Assembly (NCBI RefSeq): GCF_000403395.2
Contig: NZ_KE159668.1
Coordinates: 193,468-246,004 of the forward strand
Source: Anaerotruncus sp. G3(2012)
GTDB taxonomy: Bacteria > Bacillota > Clostridia > Oscillospirales > Ruminococcaceae
Length of the DNA stretch: 52,537 nt
Reading direction: 5' to 3'
Shown here: piece after piece, positions 1-6,118 of the stretch
How positions within the stretch are numbered: the first letter of the stretch is position 1
Layout of the letters: each line of letters opens with the position of its first letter
Program-made: the position numbers and the translations under genes
The notes under the pieces: generated by a model
Told to the model about the DNA's origin: nothing
Database searches by the model: none
What the model saw: only the letters and a program-made list of their open reading frames with translations

Positions 1-459
1 ACAGTCACCTATACGGCAGTCCCACCGCCCGAGCCGCAGACCTACAACCTGACGGTCAACTATCGTTACGAAAACGGCTCACAGGCCGCACAATCGGTCA
101 CGCGCTCGCTCACAGCCGGAAGCAGCTACGAGATCACTTCCCCGACTATCAAAGGCTATACAGCCGATAGAACGATTGTATCCGGTATCATGCCTGAAAG
201 GGATTTAACGGTTCATGTCCTTTACCGCAAAGATTCTTCCGGTTCTTCGAGTTCTTCCGGCAAGTTTCCGGATGTCGCTGCGGGCGTAGAATGGAAGGAC
301 CCTCTTACATGGTTTGATATTGCGGAGGGGGTAGAATGGAAAGACCCTCTTACATGGTTTGATATTGCGGACGGTGTGGAATGGAAAGACCCGCTTACAT
401 GGTTCGATATTGCGGAAGGTGTGGAGTGGATAGACCCGTTCAATTATGATTGGGGGTGA
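1..459 (+). CDS. MucBP-like adhesin C-terminus (5' end outside window)
   Basis: The reading frame is open from base 1, so the gene begins upstream. The visible 152 residues start with the end of one beta-rich repeat (ending VTYTAV) and a proline-rich linker. A MucBP-like unit of about 62 residues follows, from YNLTVNYRYENG to VHVLYRKD. Then come a short serine/glycine linker and four 15-residue repeats built on DIAEGVEWKDPLTWF. MucBP-type domains are known from mucin-binding surface proteins of Gram-positive bacteria. No LPXTG motif or C-terminal transmembrane helix is visible. Because the following genes are inovirus-like, this may be the tail of a phage receptor-binding (pIII-like) protein; that role is inference. 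The repeat motif recurs in the gene at 6119. Confidence 0.7.
   Translation, partial: TVTYTAVPPPEPQTYNLTVNYRYENGSQAAQSVTRSLTAGSSYEITSPTIKGYTADRTIVSGIMPERDLTVHVLYRKDSSGSSSSSGKFPDVAAGVEWKDPLTWFDIAEGVEWKDPLTWFDIADGVEWKDPLTWFDIAEGVEWIDPFNYDWG
271..450 (+). repeat. Four tandem 45-bp coding repeats
   Basis: Units begin at 271, 316, 361 and 406, each 45 bp, encoding D(V/I)A(E/A/D)GVEWKDPLTWF. The last unit is degenerate (IDPFNYDW). The repeats are in frame and have few base differences, suggesting recent expansion. The same protein motif is found once to twice in the gene at 6119-6580. Confidence 0.9.
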
Positions 460-492
460 TGCGCTATTTACGAAGAATTTGTAGTCATTTCC

Positions 493-627
493 ATGGACGC
501 ACTCAATGAAATGGCTCTCACAGTCCGGGCGAATGTTGGTTCCATTTTTAATATTTGCATCTATGCATTCATGGTTATTTCGGCGGTATACGTGGCCTTA
601 GAGATCATTCACCAATTTGGCAAATAG
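493..627 (+). CDS. 44-residue single-TM peptide, candidate phage coat protein
   Basis: A short frame starts at ATG 493 (MDALNEMALTV) and ends at TAG 625-627. It has a polar N-terminus, one hydrophobic helix (about residues 15-37, containing IFNICIYAFMVISAVYVALE) and a short polar end, HQFGK. Size and layout fit inovirus major or minor coat proteins (pVIII, pVII or pIX, usually 30-50 mature residues), but there is no cleavable signal peptide and the Shine-Dalgarno is weak. Its stop codon overlaps the ribosome binding site of the next gene, so the two are probably translated in sequence. Real coding status rests on position, size and hydrophobicity only. Confidence 0.5.
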   Translation: MDALNEMALTVRANVGSIFNICIYAFMVISAVYVALEIIHQFGK

Positions 628-639
628 GAGGGGTAGCAG

Positions 640-1851
640 GTGAAAAAGGCGGCTATTTTTATAACGATGCTTACCTGTTTTTTGTTTTGCGCAGTCCCCT
701 GTTTTGCAGAAATTGACATCCCCTGGCCTCCGCCAACTTATGATATGCCGCGCACAGTCTTTACAACAGATATGCTGGAAGCATTGCCCAAAAGTTTAGA
801 GCTGACATTCGGAGCCATTTCGAATACTGGATTGCGGATTTTTGGTGTCTTGACTTCTGTCTCCCTGATTTCAGGGATTTTTATTCGGCTTTTCCTGGAT
901 AAGCTGAACCTTTATAATGGCGTCTGGAAACGCGAGTTTCAGCGTCGTATAAAGGCCGAAGATCGAAAACGGCATCTTGACAGCATTGTTGATGATAAAG
1001 TCGCGGACATGGAAATTAACATGCTTGCCAAAGCGCGTTTCCGGCTTCGGAATCCTCTGGCCGATCTGAACGAAAAAATTTATCAGCGCGAACTGTCTTT
1101 TCAAGCGGAACAGGCAATCCGGGAACGGCATCCCGAGCGGGCTTTGGAAGAATCTATCCATCGCAGGGAAATATCTGCAACTGCTGGCATTGAGTTTGCA
1201 CGCCGCAACCGAGAACTTGCAACCGAAAGCAGGATTGTCAATCGGGAAACTGGATTTGATGCGGAACAGGAGCTTCGGGAGCGACATCCCGGACGAGATT
1301 TGCAGGAATCTGTCCGCCGTCGCGAACTGTCTTATCAGACCGAACAAGAAATGCGCGAACGGCATCCAGAACGCGCCTTGGAAGAATCTGTCCGTCGCCG
1401 CGAACTGTCCTATCAGACCGAACAAGAAATGCGCGAACGGCATCCGGAACGAGCTTTGGAAGAATCTGTCCGTCGCCGCGAACTGTCTTATCAGACCGAA
1501 CAGGAGATGCGCGAACGGCATCCGGAACGAGCTTTGGAAGAATCCTTGTATCGCAAGGAAGTATCTGCTACTGCTGGAATTGAGTTTACGCGCCGCAACG
1601 AGGACCTTGCAGCTGAAAGCAAGGTTGCAAATCGTGAATCCAGTTACGAAGCCGAGGAACGATTCCGGGCACGTTATCCGCTGGCCGTTAGAGCACGTAA
1701 ATTGGACGATCGGCATGTTACGGACGATGTCGATGAAATGTATAGGACTATGTACCCAGAACGGTATCATGAGCGGCGGGCCATTTATGATGAGCTTGCC
1801 CGCGAATACGAAGAGCGTAGCGGCAGGAGATCACGCCGCCGAAGGAGGTAA
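640..1851 (+). CDS. Secreted/anchored protein with long charged helical repeats
   Basis: 403 residues from a GTG start 8 bases after a GGAGGGG site. A signal peptide occupies about residues 1-23 (cleavage after CFA), followed by a proline-rich stretch and one transmembrane helix at about 63-86 (GLRIFGVLTSVSLISGIFI). From about residue 105 to the end the protein is a series of charged helical units of 26 residues built on RRRELSYQTEQEMRERHPE, ending in an Arg-rich tail. It probably forms a long alpha-helical rod. It lies between a coat-like peptide and other small membrane proteins upstream of a Zot-type ATPase, so a virion or assembly role is inferred. I do not recognise the family. Confidence 0.75.
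   Translation: MKKAAIFITMLTCFLFCAVPCFAEIDIPWPPPTYDMPRTVFTTDMLEALPKSLELTFGAISNTGLRIFGVLTSVSLISGIFIRLFLDKLNLYNGVWKREFQRRIKAEDRKRHLDSIVDDKVADMEINMLAKARFRLRNPLADLNEKIYQRELSFQAEQAIRERHPERALEESIHRREISATAGIEFARRNRELATESRIVNRETGFDAEQELRERHPGRDLQESVRRRELSYQTEQEMRERHPERALEESVRRRELSYQTEQEMRERHPERALEESVRRRELSYQTEQEMRERHPERALEESLYRKEVSATAGIEFTRRNEDLAAESKVANRESSYEAEERFRARYPLAVRARKLDDRHVTDDVDEMYRTMYPERYHERRAIYDELAREYEERSGRRSRRRRR
1081..1626 (+). repeat. 78-bp in-frame tandem repeats
   Basis: Near-identical copies start at 1315, 1393 and 1471, with a fourth junction at 1549. Each is 78 bp (26 codons). Flanking units from about 1081 and to about 1626 are recognisable but diverged. All are in the frame of the 640-1851 gene and keep an alternating Arg/Glu pattern, so they are protein repeats and not CRISPR units. 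Confidence 0.9.
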
Positions 1852-1856
1852 CGAAA

Positions 1857-2318
1857 ATGCCCAAAAGGATATTTGTTATTTTGCTTGCTGTTCTGGTTCT
1901 GGCCTTCGCATCCGTCCCGACTTTTGCCGCTGACGGTTCTGGTCGGGGTGTTCTTTCATGGTTTTCGGATGTTGGTGGCTTCATTCGGGACATATTCGTC
2001 CCGGATGGCAACTACTTTAACAATCAGCTCTCCCGGCTAAACAGGCATATCAACAGCAGGTTTGCGGGATTGGGCGAGTTGTACCAGATGATAGACAGCT
2101 TTTTCAAAACATTAAGCAATCCCCCTCCTGTTTCCCTTAGCCTTACCATCCCCAACAACTTTCTGTTCTCCGGTTATCGCGGTACAAGGGTAGCATTTAT
2201 GGCCCCTGCGCAGCCTTACCTAAAGCTGATTCGGGATGTTCTGACTGCTGCCGTTTGCCTGTTGACTGCGATCGTCTGCTATCATAAGCTGCGCACTTTT
2301 TTTACTGAGGAGGGATAG
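1857..2318 (+). CDS. Secreted protein with C-terminal membrane anchor, phage minor-coat candidate
   Basis: 153 residues. The start ATG follows GAAGGAGGT at good spacing and lies 5 bases after the previous stop. A signal peptide spans residues 1-24 (VLAFASVPTFAAD). An exported region of about 95 residues contains PPPVSLSLTIP and a final transmembrane helix lies at about 125-146 (VLTAAVCLLTAIVCYHKL) with a short cytoplasmic end. An exported domain plus C-terminal anchor is the arrangement of inovirus pIII-type tip proteins, which stay membrane-bound until virion release. There is no sequence match I can name; the assignment comes from architecture and position directly upstream of a pVI-like gene and Zot. 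Confidence 0.7.
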   Translation: MPKRIFVILLAVLVLAFASVPTFAADGSGRGVLSWFSDVGGFIRDIFVPDGNYFNNQLSRLNRHINSRFAGLGELYQMIDSFFKTLSNPPPVSLSLTIPNNFLFSGYRGTRVAFMAPAQPYLKLIRDVLTAAVCLLTAIVCYHKLRTFFTEEG

Positions 2319-2319
2319 C

Positions 2320-2574
2320 ATGATCGTTGAGTTTTTCTGCAACCTCTTTTTTTCGATGGCTCATTTTTTAATCAATCTGCTTCCAAAATTCCCATCCTTT
2401 AGCGGCCTGAACGTTTCCATGTCTCCGCTCTTCTATGTTGTCCGGCTGCTGAATATGTTTGTGTCCTTCCCAGTGGTCAGTAAGTGTTTGTTGATCGTCC
2501 TTGTGGTTTATAATCTCAAATTTATATGGTCAATCTTTATGTGGCTATTACGTAAAATTCCGGGGGTGTCATAA
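2320..2574 (+). CDS. Small hydrophobic protein, pVI-like
   Basis: 84 residues, start 1 base after the upstream stop, with GGAGG in the end of the preceding gene. Two to three hydrophobic segments are visible (about 3-20, 36-53 and 55-78), with little else. In inoviruses a small multi-helix membrane protein (pVI, or the DUF2523 type) usually sits immediately before the assembly ATPase gene, as here; its TAA stop overlaps the ATG of the next gene (TAATG). The functional call is inferred from size, hydrophobicity and gene order; no diagnostic motif exists. Confidence 0.65.
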   Translation: MIVEFFCNLFFSMAHFLINLLPKFPSFSGLNVSMSPLFYVVRLLNMFVSFPVVSKCLLIVLVVYNLKFIWSIFMWLLRKIPGVS

Positions 2575-3431
2575 TGATAGATTTTGGTGCCATTTTCGGC
2601 AAGATGTTTGCTCCAATCGGTGCATTCTTTGGGCTGCTGTTCAAGTGTGTTTTCGGCGGCGCCCTGCTCCTGATCTTCGGCGCGTTGGTCTATTTCTTTG
2701 TCCGGTACAAATTCAATCCCTTAAAGCTCGTGCCGGATGATCTGCGACAGCCGTACATACACAACAAGTGGCTTGATCTGTTCCGCTGGCTGCTGGTGGA
2801 TTTTCTCGAACGTGATCTGCACCGGGGGGAATTTAACGAGTATGGTTTTACTTTTTACGTTGGCCGGCAGGGCGCGGGAAAAACAATCTCAATGGTGCGG
2901 TATCTCGAACTTATGAAAGAACGATACCCGAAGTGCATTATTGTGACCAACTTTGCGTATTACCGGTCGGATCACATCATGACCGACTGGCGGGACATGC
3001 TGACGCTCCGCAACGGCACAGACGGCATTATCTTTGCGATTGATGAAATTCACTCCGAGTATTCCGCCAAAAGCTGGAACGACGTTCCGGAATCGCTCTT
3101 ATCCGAGGTATCCCAGCAACGCAAACAGCGGGTAAAGATCGTGGCAACCGCCCAGTTTTTCACACGTGTTGCCAAGCCGCTCCGGGAACAGGCCGCAACG
3201 GTGGTCAGCTGCTCGACGTGGGCAGGCCGTTTGACCAAAAATCGGGAGTATGACGCGCTTCAATATGCAACGGTAATTGAAAATCCGGCTGTCTTAAAGA
3301 AAAAGGTGAAACCCCTGCGCAAGTCCAGCTTTGTTCAGTCTGATGGCCTGCGCGCATGTTACGATACATTCGAGAAGATTGAACGCATGGCAAAAATCCC
3401 ATTCTCCCCGCGTAAAGATCGCGGAGAGTAA
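2574..3431 (+). CDS. zot: Zot/pI-family inovirus assembly ATPase
   Basis: 285 residues. Walker A is GRQGAGKT at 97-104, after the beta strand FTFYV. Walker B is IIFAIDEIH at about 152-160. These are followed by a region typical of Zot/pI proteins (residues about 178-205: SEVSQQRKQRVKIVATAQ and then RVAKPLREQ). A strong hydrophobic helix lies at the N-terminus (about 17-43). Zot/pI proteins are inner-membrane ATPases that drive extrusion of filamentous phage through the envelope and are the marker gene for inoviruses. The membrane helix precedes the ATPase domain here, whereas in the classic coliphage pI it follows. The gene is translationally coupled (TAATG) to the pVI-like gene and ends at a strong terminator. 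Confidence 0.9.
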   Translation: MIDFGAIFGKMFAPIGAFFGLLFKCVFGGALLLIFGALVYFFVRYKFNPLKLVPDDLRQPYIHNKWLDLFRWLLVDFLERDLHRGEFNEYGFTFYVGRQGAGKTISMVRYLELMKERYPKCIIVTNFAYYRSDHIMTDWRDMLTLRNGTDGIIFAIDEIHSEYSAKSWNDVPESLLSEVSQQRKQRVKIVATAQFFTRVAKPLREQAATVVSCSTWAGRLTKNREYDALQYATVIENPAVLKKKVKPLRKSSFVQSDGLRACYDTFEKIERMAKIPFSPRKDRGE

Positions 3432-3434
3432 ACA

Positions 3435-3458
3435 GAAGCCGCCCGATCGGGCGGCTTC
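3435..3458. terminator. Bidirectional terminator between convergent phage genes
   Basis: A perfect inverted repeat, GAAGCCGCCC-gatc-GGGCGGCTTC, lies 4 bases after the Zot stop and just before the stop of the opposing gene. Short T-rich sequence follows on the + side. It should end transcription from both directions. Confidence 0.8.
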
Positions 3459-3463
3459 CTTCG

Positions 3464-3718
3464 CTATTTGAGCCATTCGGCAACTCTGCGCGGTTCGCTG
3501 TCATAAAGCTGCACCCAGTATTCAGGCATCTTATCCCAAAGCTGGTGGCGCACGTCAAATTCTGCGGTAACCTCGGATTCTACGACCGAGCAGTTAATTC
3601 CGTTGATCTCTTTAAATCGGATGCGCTTTTCAATGCGCTGGAGCTTTTGGGTAGTGTAATTGTACCGGTAATCCCTTTGATCTGTTGGGTAGATTTTACT
3701 ATAAACAGGCTGCTCCAT
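3464..3718 (-). CDS. Hypothetical 84-residue protein
   Basis: Starts at ATG 3718 (reverse strand) with a strong GGGAGGG site 8 bases upstream, 15 bases after the stop of the gene at 3734-4147, so the two form an operon convergent with zot. It is soluble, mixed charge, with many aromatic residues (RDYRYNYTTQ near the start, YWVQLYDSEP near the end) and no membrane helix or signal peptide. I do not recognise it. Within an inovirus-like element it could be a DNA-binding, replication-control or immunity protein, but nothing in the sequence decides this. Confidence 0.6.
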   Translation of the reverse strand: MEQPVYSKIYPTDQRDYRYNYTTQKLQRIEKRIRFKEINGINCSVVESEVTAEFDVRHQLWDKMPEYWVQLYDSEPRRVAEWLK

Positions 3719-3733
3719 CTTTTTTCCCTCCCT

Positions 3734-4147
3734 TCACTTCTTGGTTGTCAGAGCTAATGTGTTTTGGGCTTTACGTTGGACTTGGGTATATGCTGTTGAG
3801 TTATCCAGCCTATTGTATCCATTTTCGTAGTGCCAGCGGATCGCTGTTGCAATCTCTTTTATAGTCATATGTTCATCGAATCCTCCGCAGTAGTAGCCAT
3901 TTATCATGATGGCCATCGGATCCTCTTCCAGTATTGCTTGGGCCAACTTTAGATCTTCCAGCTCCAATGTTTCGGTTTCCGGGTTTAGCCATAGCCCCTG
4001 AGCATTCCAATTCCTACCAGATTTCCAGACGATCACCCATGAAATCCCTTCGCGAATCTCACTTGCCCAATCTTTTGAAATCGCTTTGATTGAATGATCT
4101 GTTCGGAAGGTAAGCGCCCTGAATGACTCCTTTGTAAATTCTGTCAT
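3734..4147 (-). CDS. Hypothetical 137-residue protein
   Basis: Reads from ATG 4147, preceded on its strand by GGGGAGAAAGGAAA, a good ribosome site. It is soluble and acidic in the middle (ETLELEDLKLAQAILEEDP), with no signal peptide or membrane segment and no motif I can name. It is first gene of a two-gene operon read towards zot. The divergent non-coding region at 4150-4550 must hold its promoter; a weak candidate overlaps the forward promoter at 4188 (TTGTCA, 17 bases, then GTATAC on the minus strand). Function unknown. Confidence 0.6.
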   Translation of the reverse strand: MTEFTKESFRALTFRTDHSIKAISKDWASEIREGISWVIVWKSGRNWNAQGLWLNPETETLELEDLKLAQAILEEDPMAIMINGYYCGGFDEHMTIKEIATAIRWHYENGYNRLDNSTAYTQVQRKAQNTLALTTKK

Positions 4148-4187
4148 GGCGTTTCCTTTCTCCCCGTATACCCGATAGGACAGGTGA

Positions 4188-4216
4188 TTGACAAATTTTG
4201 TGTGATATGTTATCTT
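4188..4216 (+). promoter_or_regulatory. Sigma-A promoter of a non-coding transcript
   Basis: TTGACA at 4188-4193, a 17-base spacer and TATCTT at 4211-4216. Five to six of six -35 bases match and four of six -10 bases match. No open frame with a ribosome site follows before the hairpin terminator at 4383, so the likely product is an untranslated RNA. Confidence 0.65.
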
Positions 4217-4221
4217 AATAG

Positions 4222-4412
4222 AGGATAAAGAAACCGCCTTTTTGCTAAAGGTTATCGACTAGGCTTTATCCGCCTATCCGCAGATACCATATGCCACTAT
4301 GGTATTTGCAGAAGTAGCGGTTGCCGGGATGCGTTACAACGAAATGTAACAGATCGCGAAGCCGTTTACTTTGCATATTCTCACCGCCTTTCTTTTTGGA
4401 GGGCGGTTTCTT
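4222..4412 (+). ncRNA. Candidate structured RNA / phage intergenic region
   Basis: About 190 bases between a good promoter (4188) and a terminator hairpin (4383-4407, ACCGCC pairing GGCGGT with G-U extended stem, then T-rich). It contains no credible gene. Visible hairpins are ATACCATA-tgccac-TATGGTAT near 4284-4306 and GTTAC-aacgaaat-GTAAC at 4333-4350. In inoviruses the non-coding region between divergent gene blocks carries the packaging signal and replication origins as hairpins; a regulatory antisense or control RNA is equally possible. The stretch 4148-4554 has no protein gene. Confidence 0.45.
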
Positions 4413-4436
4413 TATCTGTCTCTATTATACTATATT

Positions 4437-4486
4437 GAGCGCCTTATATCAATTCGCATATTGCATAAATATAGAGCGCTTTATAT
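4437..4486 (+). repeat. Pair of 13-bp direct repeats upstream of the RHH gene
   Basis: GAGCGCCTTATAT (4437-4449) and GAGCGCTTTATAT (4474-4486) differ at one base and are spaced 37 bp start to start. They lie upstream of the -35 region of the ribbon-helix-helix gene and could be its operator half-sites. Confidence 0.55.
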
Positions 4487-4500
4487 GTAGGTTTTTTGCA

Positions 4501-4530
4501 TTGCGTTTTTTGTCGATTCTGTGTTATAAT
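4501..4530 (+). promoter_or_regulatory. Promoter of the RHH regulator gene
   Basis: TTGCGT (4501-4506), 18-base spacer and a perfect TATAAT (4525-4530), 24 bases before the start codon at 4555. Confidence 0.6.
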
Positions 4531-4554
4531 TGCTGTGAAAGGCGGTGATCGCTT

Positions 4555-4740
4555 ATGCCAGCGTCGGAAGCGCAAAAGCGTGCTACAGCAAAATATATCA
4601 AAGAAAATTTGCAGGAAATTCGTTTTCGAGTAAAATTCGAGCAGGCTGACCAGATTAAAAAACGCGCTCAAGAGAAGGGTCTCAGTGTACGTGCCTATCT
4701 GTTAGACTTAATTCAGCAGGACATGCAGGATGGCAAATAG
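4555..4740 (+). CDS. Arc-type ribbon-helix-helix DNA-binding protein
   Basis: 61 residues, start ATG 8 bases after AAAGGCGGTG. After a basic helix (AQKRATAKYIKEN) comes a beta strand, IRFRVKF, then two helices with the turn GLSVRAYL, the layout of the Arc/MetJ fold. Small proteins with the MxxSEAQKRATAKYIKEN start are common in mobile elements of Clostridia. The strand residues should contact DNA as a dimer, and the direct repeats at 4437 and 4474 are plausible targets, making this a candidate repressor or copy-control protein of the phage-like element. Its exact role is inferred. Confidence 0.75.
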   Translation: MPASEAQKRATAKYIKENLQEIRFRVKFEQADQIKKRAQEKGLSVRAYLLDLIQQDMQDGK

Positions 4741-4774
4741 GTTTCCCGCTAGGTTACCGGCATGGCTGGGAGTG

Positions 4775-4825
4775 CCCCGCTTTGCGGGGGGTGTGGGGGC
4801 TTGCCCCCTCCTTGCTTGCAAGGAG
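4775..4825. repeat. Three consecutive tight perfect hairpins
   Basis: CCCCGC-ttt-GCGGGG (4775-4789), GGGGGC-tt-GCCCCC (4795-4808) and CTCCTTGC-tt-GCAAGGAG (4808-4825), with loops of only two to three bases. They follow the RHH gene directly and could terminate it, but three in a row with minimal loops are more than termination requires and resemble phage or plasmid single-strand origin or packaging structures. The stretch 4741-5053 has no convincing gene. Confidence 0.7.
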
Positions 4826-4858
4826 GGCATAGGCGCAGCGGACAGTCAATAGACCGTA

Positions 4859-4935
4859 GGTTACAAATGGTTACAAATCGGCCTTTACGGTGGATTGTGG
4901 TATACTCTGCGAGTGATTTGTAACTGTTTGTAACC
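4859..4935 (+). promoter_or_regulatory. Promoter enclosed by a 21-bp inverted repeat
   Basis: GGTTACAAATGGTTACAAAT (starting 4859) and its inverted partner (4915-4935) match at 19 of 21 bases. Each arm holds two GTTACAAA-type half-sites. Between them lies an extended -10, TGG-TATACT (4898-4906), without a clear -35. This would drive the transposase at 5054 and looks built for repression or for a looped complex. It could also be a recombination or replication site. Confidence 0.55.
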
Positions 4936-5053
4936 TGCGAAAGCTATTTACTTTCCGTGGAGCCTATGGCACAAAAGCTGACCGGCATCTCCGGGTGCAA
5001 TCTAAGGACGGTATTGTAAAACACGTATGGCGAACAGCGAAGGGTGAACGACA

Positions 5054-6100
5054 GTGGGGACAAAGGGGAAATTCCGGCATCTGGTCTATACGGATAGAAT
5101 CAAAATCGAAGCATATCGGAAAGCTGGGAAATCTCCTGCCTATATCGCAAAGGAAATCGGCTGCTCACTCAGTACGATCTACCGGGAATTGAAGCGGGGA
5201 CACTATGAGCGCATGGAAACCGATTGGAGGATGGTAGGGGCCTACAGTGCGGACATTGCGCAAAAGGATTATGATTATAAGGCTACGTCAAAGGGTGCAC
5301 AGCTAAAGATCGGGAACGATCACGACTTTGCGGCCTACGTTGAATGCGGAATAGCGGAGAAGCACTATTCCCCTGCAGCAGTATTGGGAGAAATCCGGAC
5401 AAAGGGACTGCACTTCCGGACATCTATTTGTACCAGAACGCTTTACAATTACATAGACAAGCAGGTATTTTTGCGGATCACTAACCGGCATCTGCTACGC
5501 AAAGGACAACGGAAGCAGCCTTACAAGAGAGTACATGCGGTGAGAACAAAAAAGCCCCTATGCACAAGCATAGAGGATAGACCGGAAGCTGCTCATTCTA
5601 GACAGGAGATCGGCCATTGGGAGATGGATACGGTTGTGGGAAAGTCAAAAGGCGCTGGGCAGGCACTGCTTGTCTTAACCGAACGATTGACCCGGCAGGA
5701 GATGATTTTAAAGCTGAAACGCAAGACCAGTGCGGAAGTGGTGGCCGCTCTTAATAGGCTGGAGCGCAGATACGGCAAACGCTTTCCGGCTCTCTTTAAG
5801 TCAATCACAGTGGACAATGGTTCTGAATTCATGGATACTGCTGGGATGGAAAAGTCTGTGAGGACAAAGAATCCGCGCACAAAGGTCTATTACTGCCATC
5901 CTTATTCAAGCTGGGAGCGCGGCTCCAACGAGAACGCAAACGCAATCATCCGGAGATTTATTCCCAAGGGTACGCCGATTGAAAACTACAGCGCAAAGGA
6001 GGTGCAGCAGATCGAGGATTGGATAAACAACTATCCCAGAAAGATTCTGGGGTTCCGGTGCTCCAATGATCTTTTCATGGAGTACCTGCAAAATTTATGA
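5054..6100 (+). CDS. IS30-family DDE transposase
   Basis: 348 residues from GTG 5054. An N-terminal helix-turn-helix (about 27-50, SPAYIAKEIGCSLSTIYREL) is followed by the IS30 catalytic core: HWEMDTVVG (D192), ITVDNGSEF (D254) and WERGSNENANAIIRRF (E293 the likely third acidic residue). The length is normal for IS30 and the core is intact. No IS30-like inverted repeats flank the gene closely, and the genes either side belong to the phage-like element. IS30-type transposases are known in some inoviruses (for example Spiroplasma SpV1), where they take the place of a site-specific integrase, so this probably integrates the element. A simple IS insertion cannot be excluded. Confidence 0.9.
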   Translation: MGTKGKFRHLVYTDRIKIEAYRKAGKSPAYIAKEIGCSLSTIYRELKRGHYERMETDWRMVGAYSADIAQKDYDYKATSKGAQLKIGNDHDFAAYVECGIAEKHYSPAAVLGEIRTKGLHFRTSICTRTLYNYIDKQVFLRITNRHLLRKGQRKQPYKRVHAVRTKKPLCTSIEDRPEAAHSRQEIGHWEMDTVVGKSKGAGQALLVLTERLTRQEMILKLKRKTSAEVVAALNRLERRYGKRFPALFKSITVDNGSEFMDTAGMEKSVRTKNPRTKVYYCHPYSSWERGSNENANAIIRRFIPKGTPIENYSAKEVQQIEDWINNYPRKILGFRCSNDLFMEYLQNL

Positions 6101-6118
6101 CAGTTTGAGGTGTGCTAT

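Noticed and set aside
1081-1626. CRISPR-like repeat array
   Set aside because: Units are contiguous with no spacers, exactly 78 bp and in frame with the 640-1851 gene.
871-1770. 299-codon minus-strand frame
   Set aside because: Mirror of the repeat-rich 403-residue gene; the repeats keep stops out of the opposite frame.
4978-5030. Seventeen-codon leader frame before the transposase (MAQKLTGISGCN...)
   Set aside because: It has a poor ribosome site and no conservation can be judged, so it is not called as a gene.
5054-6100. Plain IS30 insertion unrelated to the phage-like element
   Set aside because: Not excluded, but no flanking IS30 inverted repeats were found, the downstream gene shares a motif with the upstream phage-like gene, and IS30-type enzymes are known in inoviruses.
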